A DNA stretch of 64,000 nt from Stomorhina lunata (Eukaryota > Arthropoda > Insecta > Diptera > Rhiniidae), in contig OW121742.1 of assembly GCA_933228675.1 (NCBI GenBank), positions 124,349,983 to 124,413,982 of the forward strand, written 5' to 3'. Shown here one piece after another: positions 44,880-58,380 of this stretch. Below the pieces are notes generated by a model. That model had not been told where the DNA came from. It worked only from the letters and a program-made list of their open reading frames with translations, and did not search any database. The stretch's first letter is position 1. Each line of letters starts with the position of its first letter. The translations under genes were made by a program, and so were the position numbers.

Positions 44880-46950
44880 AAACTGAGTGATAAGAAGGTT
44901 TTCTACAGAGAAACTGAGTATAAGGAAGGTTTTCTATAGAAAAACTGAGTGGTAGTTAGGTTTTCTATAGAAAAACTAAGTGGTAGGAAGGTTTTCTATA
45001 GAAAAACTAAGTGGTAGGAAGGTTTTCTATAGAAAAACTAAGTGGTAGGAAGGTTTTCTATAGAAAAACTAAGTGGTAGGAAGGTTTTCTAGAGAAAAAC
45101 TAAGTGGTAGGAAGGTTATCTATAGAAAAACTAAGTGGTAGGAAGGTTTTCTATAGAAAAAGTGAGTGGTGGGAAGGTTTTATATAGAAAAACTGAGTGG
45201 TGGGAAGGTTTTCTATAGAAAAACTGAGTGGTGGGAAGGTTTTCTATAGAAAAACTGAGTGGTGGAAAAACTGAGTGGTGGGAAGGTTTTCTATAGAAAA
45301 ACTGAGTGGTGGGAAGGTTTTCTATAGAAAAACTGAGGGGTGGGAAGGTTTTCTATAGAAAAACTGAGTGGTGGGAAGGTTTTCTATAGAAAAACTGAGT
45401 GGTGGGAAGGTTTTCTATAGAAAAACTGAGTGGTGGGAAGGTTTTCTATAGAAAAACTGAGTGGTGGGAAGGTTTTCTATAGAAAAACTGAGTGGTGGGA
45501 AGGTTTTCTATAGAAAAACTGAGTGGTGGGAAGGTTTTCTATAGGAAAACTGAGTGGTGGGAAGGTTTTCTATAGAAAAACTGAGTGGTGGGAAGGTTTT
45601 CTATAGAAAAACTGAGTGGTGGGAAGGTTTTGTATAGAAAAACTGAGTGGTGGGAGGGTTTTCTATAGAAAAACTGAGTGGTGGGAAGGTTTTCTATAGA
45701 AAAACTGAGTGGTGGGAAGGTTTTCTATAGAAAAACTGAGTGGTGGGAAGGTTTTCTATAGAAAAACTGAGTGGTGGGAAGGTTTTCTATAGAAAAACTG
45801 AGTGGTGGGAAGGTTTTCTATAGAAAAACTGAGTGGTGGGAAGGTTTTCTATAGAAAAACTGAGTGGTGGGAAGGTTTTCTATAGAAAAACTGAGTGGTG
45901 GGAAGGTTTTCTATAGAAAAACTGAGTGGTGGGAAGGTTTTCTATAGAAAAACTGAGTGGTGGCAAGGTTTTCTATAGAAAAACTGAGTGGTGGGAAGGT
46001 TTTCTATAGAAAAACTGAGTGGTGGGAAGGTTTTCTATAGAAAAACTGAGTGGTGGGAAGGTTTTCTATAGAAAAACTGAGTGGTGGGAAGGTTTTCTAT
46101 AGAAAAACTGAGTGGTGGGAAGGTTTTCTATAGAAAAACTGAGTGGTGGGAAGGTTTTCTATAGAAAAACTGAGTGGTGGGAAGGTTTTCTATAGAAAAA
46201 CTGAGTGGTGGGAAGGTTTTCTATAGGAAAACTGAGTGGTGGGAAGGTTTTCTATAGAAAAACTGAGTGGTGGGAAGGTTTTCTATAGAAAAACTGAGTG
46301 GTGGGAAGGTTTTGTATAGAAAAACTGAGTGGTGGGAGGGTTTTCTATAGAAAAACTGAGTGGTGGGAAGGTTTTCTATAGAAAAACTGAGTGGTGGGAA
46401 GGTTTTCTATAGAAAAACTGAGTGGTGGGAAGGTTTTCTATAGAAAAACTGAGTGGTGGGAAGGTTTTCTATAGAAAAACTGAGTGGTGGGAAGGTTTTC
46501 TATAGAAAAACTGAGTGGTGGGAAGGTTTTCTATAGAAAAACTGAGTGGTGGGAAGGTTTTCTATAGAAAAACTGAGTGGTGGGAAGGTTTTCTATAGAA
46601 AAACTGAGTGGTGGGAAGGTTTTCTATAGAAAAACTGAGTGGTAGGAAGGTTTTCTATAGAAAAACTGAGTGGTAGGAAGGTTTTCTATAGAAAAAGTGA
46701 GTGGTAGGAAGGTTTTCTATAGAAAAAGTGAGTGGTAGGAAGGTTTTCTATAGAAAAAGTGAGTGATAGGAAGGTTTTCTATAGAAAAAGTGAGTGATAG
46801 GAAGGTTTTCTATAGAAAAAGTGAGTGGTAGGAAGGTTTTCTATAGAAAAACTAAGTGGTAGGAAGGTTTTCTAGAGAAAAACTAAGTGGTAAGAAGCTT
46901 TTCCAGAGAAAAGCTGAGGAATAGTAAAGTTTTCTAAAGAAAAACTGAGA
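44880..46950 (-). repeat. 31-bp tandem array, family B, reverse orientation
   Basis: About 67 units of GAAGGTTTTCTATAGAAAAA followed by CTGAGTGGTGG, exactly 31 bp. The centre is homogeneous. The units near both edges carry CTAAGTGGTAGG instead. A 22-unit (682-bp) higher-order duplication is marked by ATAGGAAAACTG at 45541/46223 and TTTGTATAG at 45630/46312. Confidence 0.95.
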
Positions 46951-47914
46951 CATTGAAGCTTTGTGGTCTGTCGTTTGGGTTCCTCTTCGCGTAGGGTGCT
47001 TAAGTACAAATCACCTAAAAATTATATTATTGCGTTCAAATGTTGTTTTTTTTTTTTTTTTTTGTTTGAGTAATTTTATTTAATTTTCATTTTTTTACTG
47101 TTTTTGTTCAGATGATTCATAATTTTTTATCATGATTTCTTTTTGTGATGTTTCTTGTTTTGGGTTATATATTTTTTTTAATTCTTTATATATTTTTGAG
47201 TTAAAAAATTAAACAAAATAAATAAAAGGGAGAACTGGTTTTCACCCAAAAGATAAACAAGAGATAATTTGCATAAGATCATAAATTTTAAGAAACAATA
47301 AAAAAATTTTTAATGAAATTCAAAATAAAAATTTGCAAAAAATTTCAATCGAACAAAAACTTAAGAGTAACAAAAAATTTTGATTATAAATTCTAATGGT
47401 TTTAACCGGATAATTTCTTGCCTCACAATAAAAACAAAACACCTACGGGAAGTTTTTCTTAAACCAAAACTGTCACAATTACAATTTTGTACTTGTAAAA
47501 ATGATCTTAAAAAACTACCCACTTTTGAGTGACTTTTTCAACTTTTTGTTAGAATGTTTTCTTGTCATTGGGTAATGGTCATGTTGAACATATTTAAATT
47601 ATTTAATTATATTTTTTTGAAAGATTTCCTTTCATATTCTTCAAAATTATAAACATTTTAAGCTTCTCTTTGTCAATTATTGTCGGCTTAATTTCAATTT
47701 TAATGTGCAAGAATCTCGAATGAATGAATGAAGGGTTTTTAGCATTTTGGCTAAAAATGACTTTCTAATTAAATTAGCAACGTTTTAAGCTCTTTTATTT
47801 GATATAAAACCAAACTAAACAAATTAGAAAGTTATAAACAATAAAAAACTAAATTAATTCTTAAGTTTTTTTAGAAAAAAGAAATCTCGAAAGACCTCAA
47901 AAACTTCTAACTAT
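46951..47914. other. unassigned intronic spacer
   Basis: It has an 18-base T run at 47046-47063. No gene recognised. Confidence 0.5.
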
Positions 47915-49080
47915 CGCTCAGTTTTTCTAAGAAAACTTTACTGTAGCTCAGTTTTTCTCCAGAAAACTTTACTGAAGCTTAGTTTTTCTCTAGAAAACTT
48001 TACTGAAGCTCAGCTTTTCTATAAAAAACTTTACTGACGCTCAGTTTTTCTCTAAAAAACTTTACTGACGCTCAGCTTTTTTCTAGAAAACTTTACTGAA
48101 GCTCAGTTTTTCTATAGAAAACTTTACTAAAGCTCAGTTTTTCTATAGAAAACTTTACTGAAGCTCATTTTTTCTCTAAAAAACTTTACTAAGGCTCAGT
48201 TTTTCTCTAAAAAACTTTACTGACGCTCAGTTTTTCTCTAGAAAACTTTACTGAAGCTCAGTTTTTCTCCAGAAAACTTTACTGAAGCTCAGTTTTTCTC
48301 TAAAAAACTTTACTGAAGCTCAGTTTTTCTCTAAAAAAAACTTTACTAAAGCTCAGTTTCTCTATAGAAACCTTTACTGATGTTCATTTTTTCTATAGAA
48401 AACTTTACTGACGCTCACTTTTTCTATAAAAAACTTTACTGAAACTCAGTTTTTCTATAGAAAACTTTACTAAGGCTCAGTTTTTCTCTAAAAACGTTTT
48501 CTGACGCTCAGTTTTTCTCTAGAAAACTTTACTGACGCTCAGTTTTTCTATAGAAAACTTTACTGACGCTCTATAAAAAACTTTACTGACGCTCAGTTTT
48601 TCTATAGAAAACTTTACTGACGCTCAGTTTTTCGATAGAGAACTTTACTGACGCTCATTTTTTCTATAGAAAACTTTACTGACGCCCATTTTTTCTATAG
48701 AAAACTTTACTGGCGCTGATTTTTTCTATAGAAAACTTTACTGACGCTCATTTTTTCTATAGAAAACTTTACTGAAACTCAGTTTTTCTATAGAAAACTT
48801 TAATGGCGCTCATTTTTTCTATAGAAAACTTTACTGAAGCTCAACTTTTCTATAGAAAACTTTACTGACGCTCAGTTTATCTCTAGAAAACTTTACTGAA
48901 GCTCAGGTTTTCTATAGAAAACTTTGCTGACGCTCAGTTTTTCTATAGAAGACTTAACTGACGCTCATTTCTTTCACAGAAAACTTTACTGACGCTCATT
49001 TTTTCTATAGAAAACTTAACTGACGCTCATTTTTTCTATAGAAAACTTTACTGACGCTCATTTTTTCTTTAGAAAACTTC
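47915..49080 (+). repeat. 31-bp tandem array, family C
   Basis: About 37 units of GCTCAGTTTTTCTATAGAAA followed by ACTTTACTGAC, period 31. The family shares AGTTTTTCTATAGAAAAC with family B. It is more diverged than the array at 44.9-46.9 kb, and a few units are partly deleted. Confidence 0.95.
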
Positions 49081-49769
49081 TCAGTATTTTTAATGTCGGC
49101 CTACATTTTTCAGTTTTCATTAATTTATAACCGTTTAATAGTCAACTGTAAAACAATTTATTTCAAAATCTTGATTAAATTCCGCTTATTTGTAATTTTG
49201 TTGTTGTTTCGTATAATTAATGTTTTTGTTGTAATTGAAGTTCATTAACTTGGTCAGGTTTTTCGATATTTCAGTTGCCGCTGACGAAGTTGTTGGTGTT
49301 GATTCATGCAATAATTTTCGTAATGATCTCATTTTTTTTTTAATTTTCTGCCAGGTTATTTAACTGATTTTTTAAGTAGTTTCTTATATATTTTTAAAGT
49401 GTTAACTGTGTAGTTTTTAAGTCTAAAAATTGGTACAAAACCTTAATAATTTATAGATTATTTCAAAATTTTGTTGGCTTTTTGAGGTCTGCTCCTAAAG
49501 CCCACATCGAAAACAATTGATGAACAAATAGATTTTGTTGAAATTTTGTTTTTCAGCTAAAAATTAACAATAAATTTTTAGCTTTAAAAAATGATTGAGT
49601 AGATTTTTCTTAAAAGTTATTGATATTTAATGATTTCTTTTATGCTTTTTCATATGAGTTATTGGCACTATAATTATAAATAAATTAGTTAAAATCTAAA
49701 AGAATAAAACAAAATTAAACAGAAGGAAAATAATCCGTTAATAAAAGAACACAGCAGGGATTCTTAACA
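49081..49769. other. unassigned intronic spacer
   Basis: AT-rich; nothing recognised. Confidence 0.4.
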
Positions 49770-51463
49770 TTTTCTATAGAAAACCCGATTATTATCTAAG
49801 TGTTTTTATATGAGACCTAAGTACCAACTAGTTTTCTTATATAAAACCCTATTTAGAAAGACTTCCTGTCGTCCAATTTTTCTTTAGAAAGACTTCCTGT
49901 CGTTAAGTTTTTCTATAGAAAACCTTCCTCTCGCCCAGTTTTTCTACGGAAAACCTTCCTCTCGCCTAATTTTTTCTATAGAAAACCTTCCCCCCGCCAA
50001 GTTTTTTATAGAAAACCTTCCTTTCACCCAGTTTTTCTATAGAAAACTTCCTCTCGCTCAGTTTTTCTATAGAAAACCTTCCTCTCTCCCAGTTTTTCTA
50101 TAGAAAACCTTCTTCTCGCCCAGTCTTTCTATAGAAAACCTTCCTTTCGCCCAGTTTTTCTATAGAAAACCTTCCTCTCGCCCAGTTTTTCTATATAAAA
50201 CCATTCTCTCGTCCAGTTTTTCTATAGAAAACCTTCTTTTCGCCCAGTTTTTCTATAGAAAACCTTCCTCTCGCCTAGTTTTTTCTGTAGAAAACTTTCC
50301 TCTCGCACAGTTTTTCTATAGAAAACTTCCTCTCGCCTAGTTTTTATTTAGAAAGCCTTGCTCTCGCCCAGTTTTTCTATAGAAAACCTTCCCTTCGCCC
50401 AGTTTTTCTATAGAAAACCTTCCTCTCGCCCAGTTTTTTCTATAGAAAACCTTTCTCTCTCTCAGTTTTTCTCTCTCCCCAGTTTTTCTATAGTAAACTT
50501 CCCCTCGCCCAGTTTTTCTTTAGAAAACCTTTCTCTCTCCCAGTTTTTCTATAGAAAACCATTCTCACGTCCAGTTTTTCTAGTTTTTATTTAGAAAGCC
50601 TTGCTCTCGCCCAGTTTTTCTATAGAAAACCTTCCCTTCGCCCAGTTTTTCTATAGAAAACCTTCCTCTCGCCCAGTTTTTCTATAGAAAACCTTTCTCT
50701 CTCTCAGTTTTTCTCTCTCCCAGTTTTTCTATAGAAAACTTCCCCTCGCCCAGTTTTTCTTTAGAAAACCTTTCTCTCTCCCAGTTTTTCTATAGAAAAC
50801 CATTCTCACGTCCAGTTTTTCTATAGAAAACCTTCTTCTCGTCCAGTTTTTCTATAGAAAACCTTCCTCTCGCCCAGTTTTTCTATAGAAAACCTTTCTC
50901 TCTCTCAGTTTTTCTCTCTCCCAGTTTTTCTATAGAAAACTTCCCCTCGCCCAGTTTTTCTATAGAAAACCTTTCTCTCTCCCAGTTTTTCTATAGAAAA
51001 CCTTCCCTTCGCCCAGTTTTTCTATAGAAAACCTTCCTCTCGCCTAGTTTTTCTATAGAAAACCTTCCTCTCGCTCAGTTTTTCTATAGAAAACCTTCCC
51101 TTCGCCCAGTTTTTCTATAGAAAACCTTCCTCTCGACCAGTTTTTCTTTATAAAACCATTCTCTCGTCCAGTTTTTCTATAGAAAACCTTCTCGCCCAGT
51201 TTTTCTATAGAAAACCTTCCTCTCGCCAAGTTTTCTATAGAAAACCTTCCTCTCGCCCAGTTTTTCTATAGAAAACCTTTCTTATGTCCAGTTTTTCTAT
51301 AGAAAACCTTCCTCTCGTCTAGTTTTTCTATAGAAAACCTTCCTCTCGCCCAGTTTTTCTGTTGAAAACCTACCCCTCGCCCAGTTTTTTTTATAGAAAA
51401 CCTTCCTTTTGCCTAGTTTTTCTATAGAAAACCTTCCTATCGTCCAGTTTTTCTATAGAAAAC
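49770..51463 (+). repeat. 31-bp tandem array, family B, forward orientation
   Basis: About 54 units of CCCAGTTTTTCTATAGAAAA followed by CCTTCCTCTCG. Shortened units (CTCTCTCAGTTTTTCTCTCTC) and a ~243-bp direct duplication (TTTTTATTTAGAAAGCC at 50341 and 50584) are present. The ORFs at 50358 and 51409 are array translations. Confidence 0.95.
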
Positions 51464-52597
51464 GTAAACTGGGTGTCTATGGGAAAACTTATCTTGGTTT
51501 TGTCTTTCCCGTTTTTGAGTTTTTGACATTTTGCTTAATCCATTTTCAAAATTTTTTTAAAACTTTTTTGAAACATGTTTTGCTTTTTTCAACAAATTAA
51601 ATTATTAATTCTCTTAGTTAAAACAATTGTAGTCTTATTAACTCTTTTTAGTTACTTATTGTTCAATATTAAAATAAATTATATTTGAGTTTTATTTCTA
51701 AGCACTTGAAAGTTGTATTTTATTTTGAAATTCAAGGTTTTCAACTTATAGTCAGTCAATAGTCGCGTATTTAGACGTAAATTGGCGGATTTTAAAATTC
51801 AATTCAAAACAAAACAAAAAACTCGTCAGAATTAGCAAAATCTTATTAAATTTTGTGTCCGGTTGAAAAATATAAACAATTTTTTTTAAATAAAATTAAA
51901 AAAATTCTGGCTGTTACCGAATGAGAGAGGAGAAATGTTTTAACATTTTTGAAACCAGATTTAAAATGAATCATTTTGATGAGTAATAAATGTTTTTTTT
52001 TATTTGTATAAAACCAAAAATTTAAGCAAATATTGTAAAATTATGAAACATTTGTAAACAAATTATTTTGAAAACTGTAGGAATTAGATCTTTGTTGAAA
52101 CAAATTATCAACTTTGACCTGAAAGCTTTAAGTTACAATTTAAAAGCTTTCCTTAAACATTGAAGCACTTATTTATAAACGAAAAATAAAGTTATGACAA
52201 ACTTATAAATCAAATTTTCCATACAAAATTCCTTTAATAGACAGTTGATAAAATTATAATTCAATTATGAATTAGAAGTTAATATTTTTTGTATTAGTTC
52301 GAAAACATTTTGAATTTTTGATTAAAAATATCATTAAGTTTTTTTTAATGTCTCTTAGCAATTGCTTCATAATTTTCAAAATCAATATTTATTTGCGGTA
52401 AAAGTTTCAAAAGCTAACAAATAATTTGAAATGGCAAACAATTGAAATTCAATTAAATTTAGCACCCACTTATTTTTAACGATTTTAAATTTAAAGACTT
52501 TTTAAGTACAAACAAATTTATTTTGCAATAAAAAAAATACAACAAAGAAAAAAATTTTGGGCAAAGAAATGTTTGAAGTGAAATATTAAACTCACAC
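51464..52597. other. unassigned intronic spacer
   Basis: AT-rich, no ORF of note and no repeat recognised. Confidence 0.4.
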
Positions 52598-54285
52598 GTT
52601 TTCTAAAGAAAACCTTCCTGTTCCTCAGTTTTTCTATAGAATTTTTCTATAAAAAAAAATTTTGAAAATTTTCTTATGAAAATAAGAAATTTTTGAAAAA
52701 TTTCCTACAAAAATATTAAATTTTTGAAAAATTTCCTTTAAAAATAAGAAATTTTTGAAAATTTTCCTATAAAAATAAGAAATTTTTTAAAAAATATCCT
52801 ATAAAAATAAGAAATTTTCGAAAAATTTCCTATAAAAATAGGAAATTTTTGAAAAATTTCCTATAAAAATAAGAAGTTTTCGAAAAATTTCCTATAAAAA
52901 TAATCAATTTTTCAAAAATTTCCTATAAAAGTAAGAAATTTTTGAAAAACTTTCTATAAAAATAAAAAATTTCCTATAAAAAAAACTTTTTGAAAAATTT
53001 CCTATAAAAATTAAAAAAATTTTGAAAAATATCTTATAAAAATAAGAAATTTTTGAAAAACTTCCTATAAAAATAGGAAATTTTTCAAAAATTTCCTATA
53101 AAAATAAGAAATTTTAGAAAAACTTCCTATAAAAATAGGAAATTTTTCAAAAATTTCCTATAAAAATAAGAAATTTTAGAAAAATTTCCTATAAAAATGA
53201 AAAAAATTTTGAAAAATTTCTTATAAATATAAGAAATTTTTGAAAAATTTCCTATAAAAGTAAGAAATTTTTGAAAGATTTCCTATCAAATTAAGAAACT
53301 TTTGAAAAATTTCCTATAAAAATCTGAAATTTTTGAAAAATTTCCTACAAAAATAAGAAATTTTTGCAAAATTCCCATTAAAATAAGAAATTTTTGAAAA
53401 ATAAAAAAAATGTTATAAAAATAAGAAAATGTTGAAAAATTTCCTATAAAAATAAGAAATTTTTTAAAAATTTCCTATAAAAATAAGAAAATGTTGAAAA
53501 ATTTTCTATACAAAAAATAAATTTTTGAAAAATTTCTTATAAAAATAAGAAATTTTTGAAAAATTTCTTATAAAAATAAGAAATTTTTGAAAAATTACTT
53601 ATAAAAATAAGAAATTTTTGAAAAATTTCCTATAAAAAAAAGAAATTTTTAAAAAATTTTCTATAAAAATAAGAAATTTTTGAGAAATTTTCTATAAAAA
53701 TAAGAAATTTTTGAAACATTTTCTATAAAAATAAGAATTTTTTGAAAAATTTCCTATAAAAATAGGAGATTTTTGAAAAATTTCCTATAAAAATAAAAAA
53801 TTTTTGAAAAATTTCTTATAAAAAATAAAAAAAATAAACATTTTGAAAATTTCCTATTAAAATAGGAAATTTTTGAAAATTTGTCTATAAAAATAGAAAA
53901 TTTTTGACAATTTTCCTATAAAAATAAGAAATTTCTGAAAAATTTCCTATAAAAATAGGAAATTTTTTTTCAAAAATTTCTTATATTTATATGAAATTTT
54001 TCAAAAGTTTCTTATTTTTATAGGAAATGTTTTTAAAAATTTCTTATTTTTATAGGAAATTTTTCAAAAATTTTTTATTTTTGTAGAAAATTTTTCAAAA
54101 ATTTTTATTTTTATAGGAAAATTATCAAGGATTTCTTATTTTTATAAAAATCTTTAAAAAAATTTCTTATTTTTATAGGAAATTTTTCAAAAATTTCTTA
54201 TTTTTCTAGGATTTTTTTTAAATTTCTTATTTTTAAAGGAAATTTTTCAAAAATTTCTTATTTTTATAGGAAACCTTCCTACTTA
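52598..54285. repeat. 31-bp array, family A, forward then reverse, with family B edges
   Basis: The left edge (52598-52640) is family B (GTTTTCTAAAGAAAACCTTCC, CCTCAGTTTTTCTATAGAA). Family A forward units then run to about 53960, where the orientation flips to reverse until 54270. The right edge reads TTTTTATAGGAAACCTTCC, a chimera of family A and family B. Confidence 0.9.
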
Positions 54286-55400
54286 GAAATTTGTAGTTTT
54301 CGTTTAAGAATTTGCTATACTTGCAATATTTGTAAAAACTTTTAATTTTTTATTGTATTTATTTTCGATTCCCTTGATTTTAATTTAAAAAGATTTATTT
54401 TGTTTGACAATTCAAATGAATATTGTTCAGTTTGACATGTCATGAACTTAATCGCCAAATTGGCCCAATTTTTCCGTCCTCAAGGTCTTCTTTTCATTTT
54501 ACATTTTAGTAACAAATTAAATGATAAATCTCAATCGAAATGAATTTCGAAAAATAAAACCTCCCTCTAAATCAATTTAAAATAAATAAAAGAAAATATT
54601 TAACCTTTAAAATTAAATAACAAAAGAATTTTAACAAATCATGGGGATTTAAAAAAATACCTACATATTTACTATAAAATAAAAAATTTTGAACAATGAC
54701 AAAAATTTTTTTTTTAATTTTAAAATGCATAAAATTTTGATTTTAAAAAACAAGTAAATTTTTTTTTATCAATGCAATTTTAGACAATAATTTGCTAATT
54801 AAGAAGACTTTGAATTTTGTTAATATTTGTTTTATTATTTAATCATGGTCTCATATTACAAAATTTTAAATTAAAACACACATATTTTCTCGTCTTTAAT
54901 GATGTTAACAAATAACGATAATAATGATGATTATGTTGATGTTGATAATGACACCTCCGATTACATTAGACAAAAGATTTGACTCAAAAACAACAAAAAA
55001 CTTTAGGCCATAGAAAACAAATAAACAAAAAGAAACTTTAATCATTTTATCTATAAATCTTGAACAAAATATAAAAATTTTCTTAACCCTGGCCTGCAAA
55101 AGCGGCTGAAGTCAAGTGTAAATATTCGTTAGTTTTAAATGACTTCACATTTCGGTTTCTATTAATGAAGAAAATAATTAAACAAAAATGAAACTTTTTG
55201 TCATTGTCATTAGATTAAACTCGATGATGACATGTCTCCCCTGGAAACCCATTGAGTTCATATGAGTACTTGTACCTTAAAGTACTTGTGTACTTGAATG
55301 GGCTACACCCTTGAGTGATTTGAGAAAATCTCCACTCCACAATAAACCAGCCATGACGTGTATACTTGACCACCTCAATTAGTCATTTGCAATAAATTCT
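54286..55400. other. unassigned intronic spacer
   Basis: It contains an ATG/AAT-type microsatellite at about 54910-54950 and several AAGTAC motifs near 55260-55300. The 64-codon minus ORF here is not supported. Confidence 0.4.
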
Positions 55401-57070
55401 TAAATAATTTCCTATAAAAATAAGAAATTTTTGAAAAATTTCCTGTAAAAATAGGAAAATTTTGAAAAATAAGAAATTTTTAAAAAATTGTTTATAAAAA
55501 TAAGAAATTTTTGAAAAATTTCCTATACAAATAAGAAATTTTTGAAAAATTTCCTATAAAAATAAGAAATTTTTGAAAATTTTTCTATAAAAATAAGAAA
55601 TTTTTGAAAAATTTTCTATAAAAATAAGAAATTTTTGAAAAATTTCCTATAAAAACAAGAAATTTTTGAAAAATTTCCTATAAAAATAAGAATTTTTTTT
55701 AAAAAATTTTTTATAAAAATAATAAATTTTTGAAAAATTTTCTATACAAATAAGAAATTTTTGAAAAATTTCCTATACAAATAAGAAATTTTTGAAAAAT
55801 TTCCTATAAAAAATAAGAAATTTTTGAAAAATTTCCTATAACAATAAGAAATTTTTGAAAATTTTCTTATTTTTATAGGAAATTTTTCAAAAATTTCTTA
55901 TTTTTATAGGAAATTTTTCAAAAATTTCTTATTTGTATAGCACATTTTTCAAACATTTCTTATTTTTATAGGACATTTTTCAAAAATTTCTTATTTTCAT
56001 AAGAAATTTTTCAAAAATTTCTTATTTGTATAGGAAATTTTTCAAAAATTTCTTATTTGTATAGGACATTTTTCAAACATTTCTTATTTTTATAGGAAAT
56101 TTTTCAAAAATTTCTTATTTTTATAGGAAATTTTTCAAAAATTTCTTATTTGTATTGGAAATTTTTCAAAAATTTCCTATAAAAATAAGAAATTTTTGAA
56201 AAATTTCCTATAAAAATAAGAAATTTTTTAAAAACTGTTTATAAAAATAAGTCATTTTTGAAAAATTTCCTATACAAATAAGACATTTTTGAAAAATTTC
56301 CTATACAAATAAGAAATTGTTGAATAATTTCCTATAAAAATAAGAAATTCTTGAAAATTTTCCTATAAAAATAAGAAATTTTTAAAAAATTTCCTATAAA
56401 AATAAGAAATTTTTGAAAAATTTTGTATAAAAATAAGAAATTTTTGAAAAATTTCCTATAAAAATAAGAAATTTTTGAAAAATTTCCTATACAAATAAGA
56501 CATTTTTGAAAAATTTCCTACAAAAAATATGAAATTTTTAAAAAATTTGCTATAAAAATAACGAAATTTTTGAAAAATTTCTTATAAAAATAAGAAATTT
56601 TTGAAAAATTTTCTATAAAAATAAGAAATTTTTGAAAAATTTCCTATAAAAATAAGAAATTTTTGAAAAATTTCCTATAAAAATAAGAAATTTTTGAAAA
56701 ATTTCCTATAAAAATAAGAAATTTTTGAAAAATTTGTTATAAAAATAAGAACTTTTTTAAAAATTTGCTATAAAAATAAAAAAAAATAAAAAATTTGCTA
56801 TAAAAATAATAAATTTTTGAAAAACTTGATATAAAAATAAGACACTTTTGAAAAATTTACTATAAAAATAAGAAATTTTTGAAAAATTTGCTATAAAACT
56901 AAGAAATTTCCTATAAAAATAAGAAATTTTTGAAAAATTTCCTATAAAAAGAGGAAACTTTTGAGAAATTTCCTATAAAAATAAGAAAATTTTAAAAAAT
57001 TTACTATAAGATTAAGCAATTTTTGTAAAAAATGTCCTATAAAAATAAGAAATTTTTGAAAAATGTCTTT
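55401..57070. repeat. 31-bp array, family A, forward-reverse-forward
   Basis: Forward units run from 55401 to about 55860, reverse units to about 56170, and forward units again to 57070. The sub-variant CTATACAAATAAG is seen in forward parts and its complement CTTATTTGTATAG in the middle part. Confidence 0.95.
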
Positions 57071-58380
57071 TTTCAGTTGAGTAAAAGTATTGTAAGTCCC
57101 AGACAATTAGACTTGCAAATTGTCATGAATAATTTTGTTTATCAATGTTTTTATTAAACAATAATTTATTCACAAAAAAAACTATATATTCATAACAAAT
57201 AAATCATGTTAAATTAAATAAAATCAAACCACCCTCAAGTCGTATTTGAGGCCAAACGATGAAAGAAATTTTTGCGTATTCAAAGGCAAAATGAAATTAA
57301 CACTTTAGACATGAATTTCATTATATATTTTTTTTTTTTTTGTATCTGAAATTGTAAATTACATGTAGATATGAATTTATGTATGAATTAAGTGTAGCAG
57401 CCACTAGACATTTTGGTCTTGAGTAGCTAAAGAAAAAAAATTGTTTTTAATTTTTGTGAAATCGTCTAATATAACTAATTTTTTGGTTTGTTTGTGGCTA
57501 AAACCAACAAAAAAAAACTTGAGTAAGTTTAACTTAACTCAAATAACCATCAATACCAAAATAGATGTGGAAACTATTTGCGAATAGTGAAAAAATGTTT
57601 ACACTCAAAATGTTGTGTTGGTAAATTCAAGTGAATTATAAGATTAATCATTCCAGAACAAGTGCATTCCGGTTAAAAAGTCCTCCTCTGCAATTCATAT
57701 TTTTTACTTTGTATATAACTTTATTACAGTTTCGAAAATATCCAATCTATAGCGACTGTTTTATTTTTTTGAGTGTAACTATAATTGTATCTTCAAAATG
57801 AAATCGTAAGCATTTATTTATAATTTTTTGGGGTTTCTTTCATATTTATTTTGTCATAGACTCTCAAACAATTGGTTTTGGCTCTTTTGAGTATTTAATA
57901 GTTAATGGTTAATACCAACTAAAGTCAAGCTCCTCTTACCCCTATCAACTAAGAGTCATCGAATCTCTCTCCTAGCAACCCCGTTTATGGAAAAATAACA
58001 AATAACTCCCACCATTTATTGGAGCCATTAATATTTAAAAGTACTTTAACCAAAGTCTCAACAAACAAAAGAGGGGGGTATTGTCTATGACTTTTGGTAA
58101 ATTTATGAAGACAAGTCTAAAGTGATTAACTCACAAATATTTATTACGAATTACAATATAATCAATGAATGACTAGAAATGAATGGAATGAAAACCAATT
58201 AAAAAACGAATTGAGAAAAAATAAATATAATAATTAATTATTCACAAAGAAACAATAAAAACAAACAATTAATATATTAAGTAATTCATTTGAAAACCAA
58301 GCACGAGTTTTGGAATTTAATATTGAAATTATTTTGAAAGGAAAATTTAATATAACAAGATATTTAACAAGTTTAAAAGT
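57071..58380. other. unassigned intronic spacer
   Basis: AT-rich, with a T run near 57328-57342. No exon, RNA gene or repeat recognised. Confidence 0.4.

Noticed and set aside
44880..46950. G-quadruplex array from GGTGGGAAGG
   Set aside because: Each unit has only three short G runs close together and the next run is about 20 bases away, so stable quadruplexes are unlikely.
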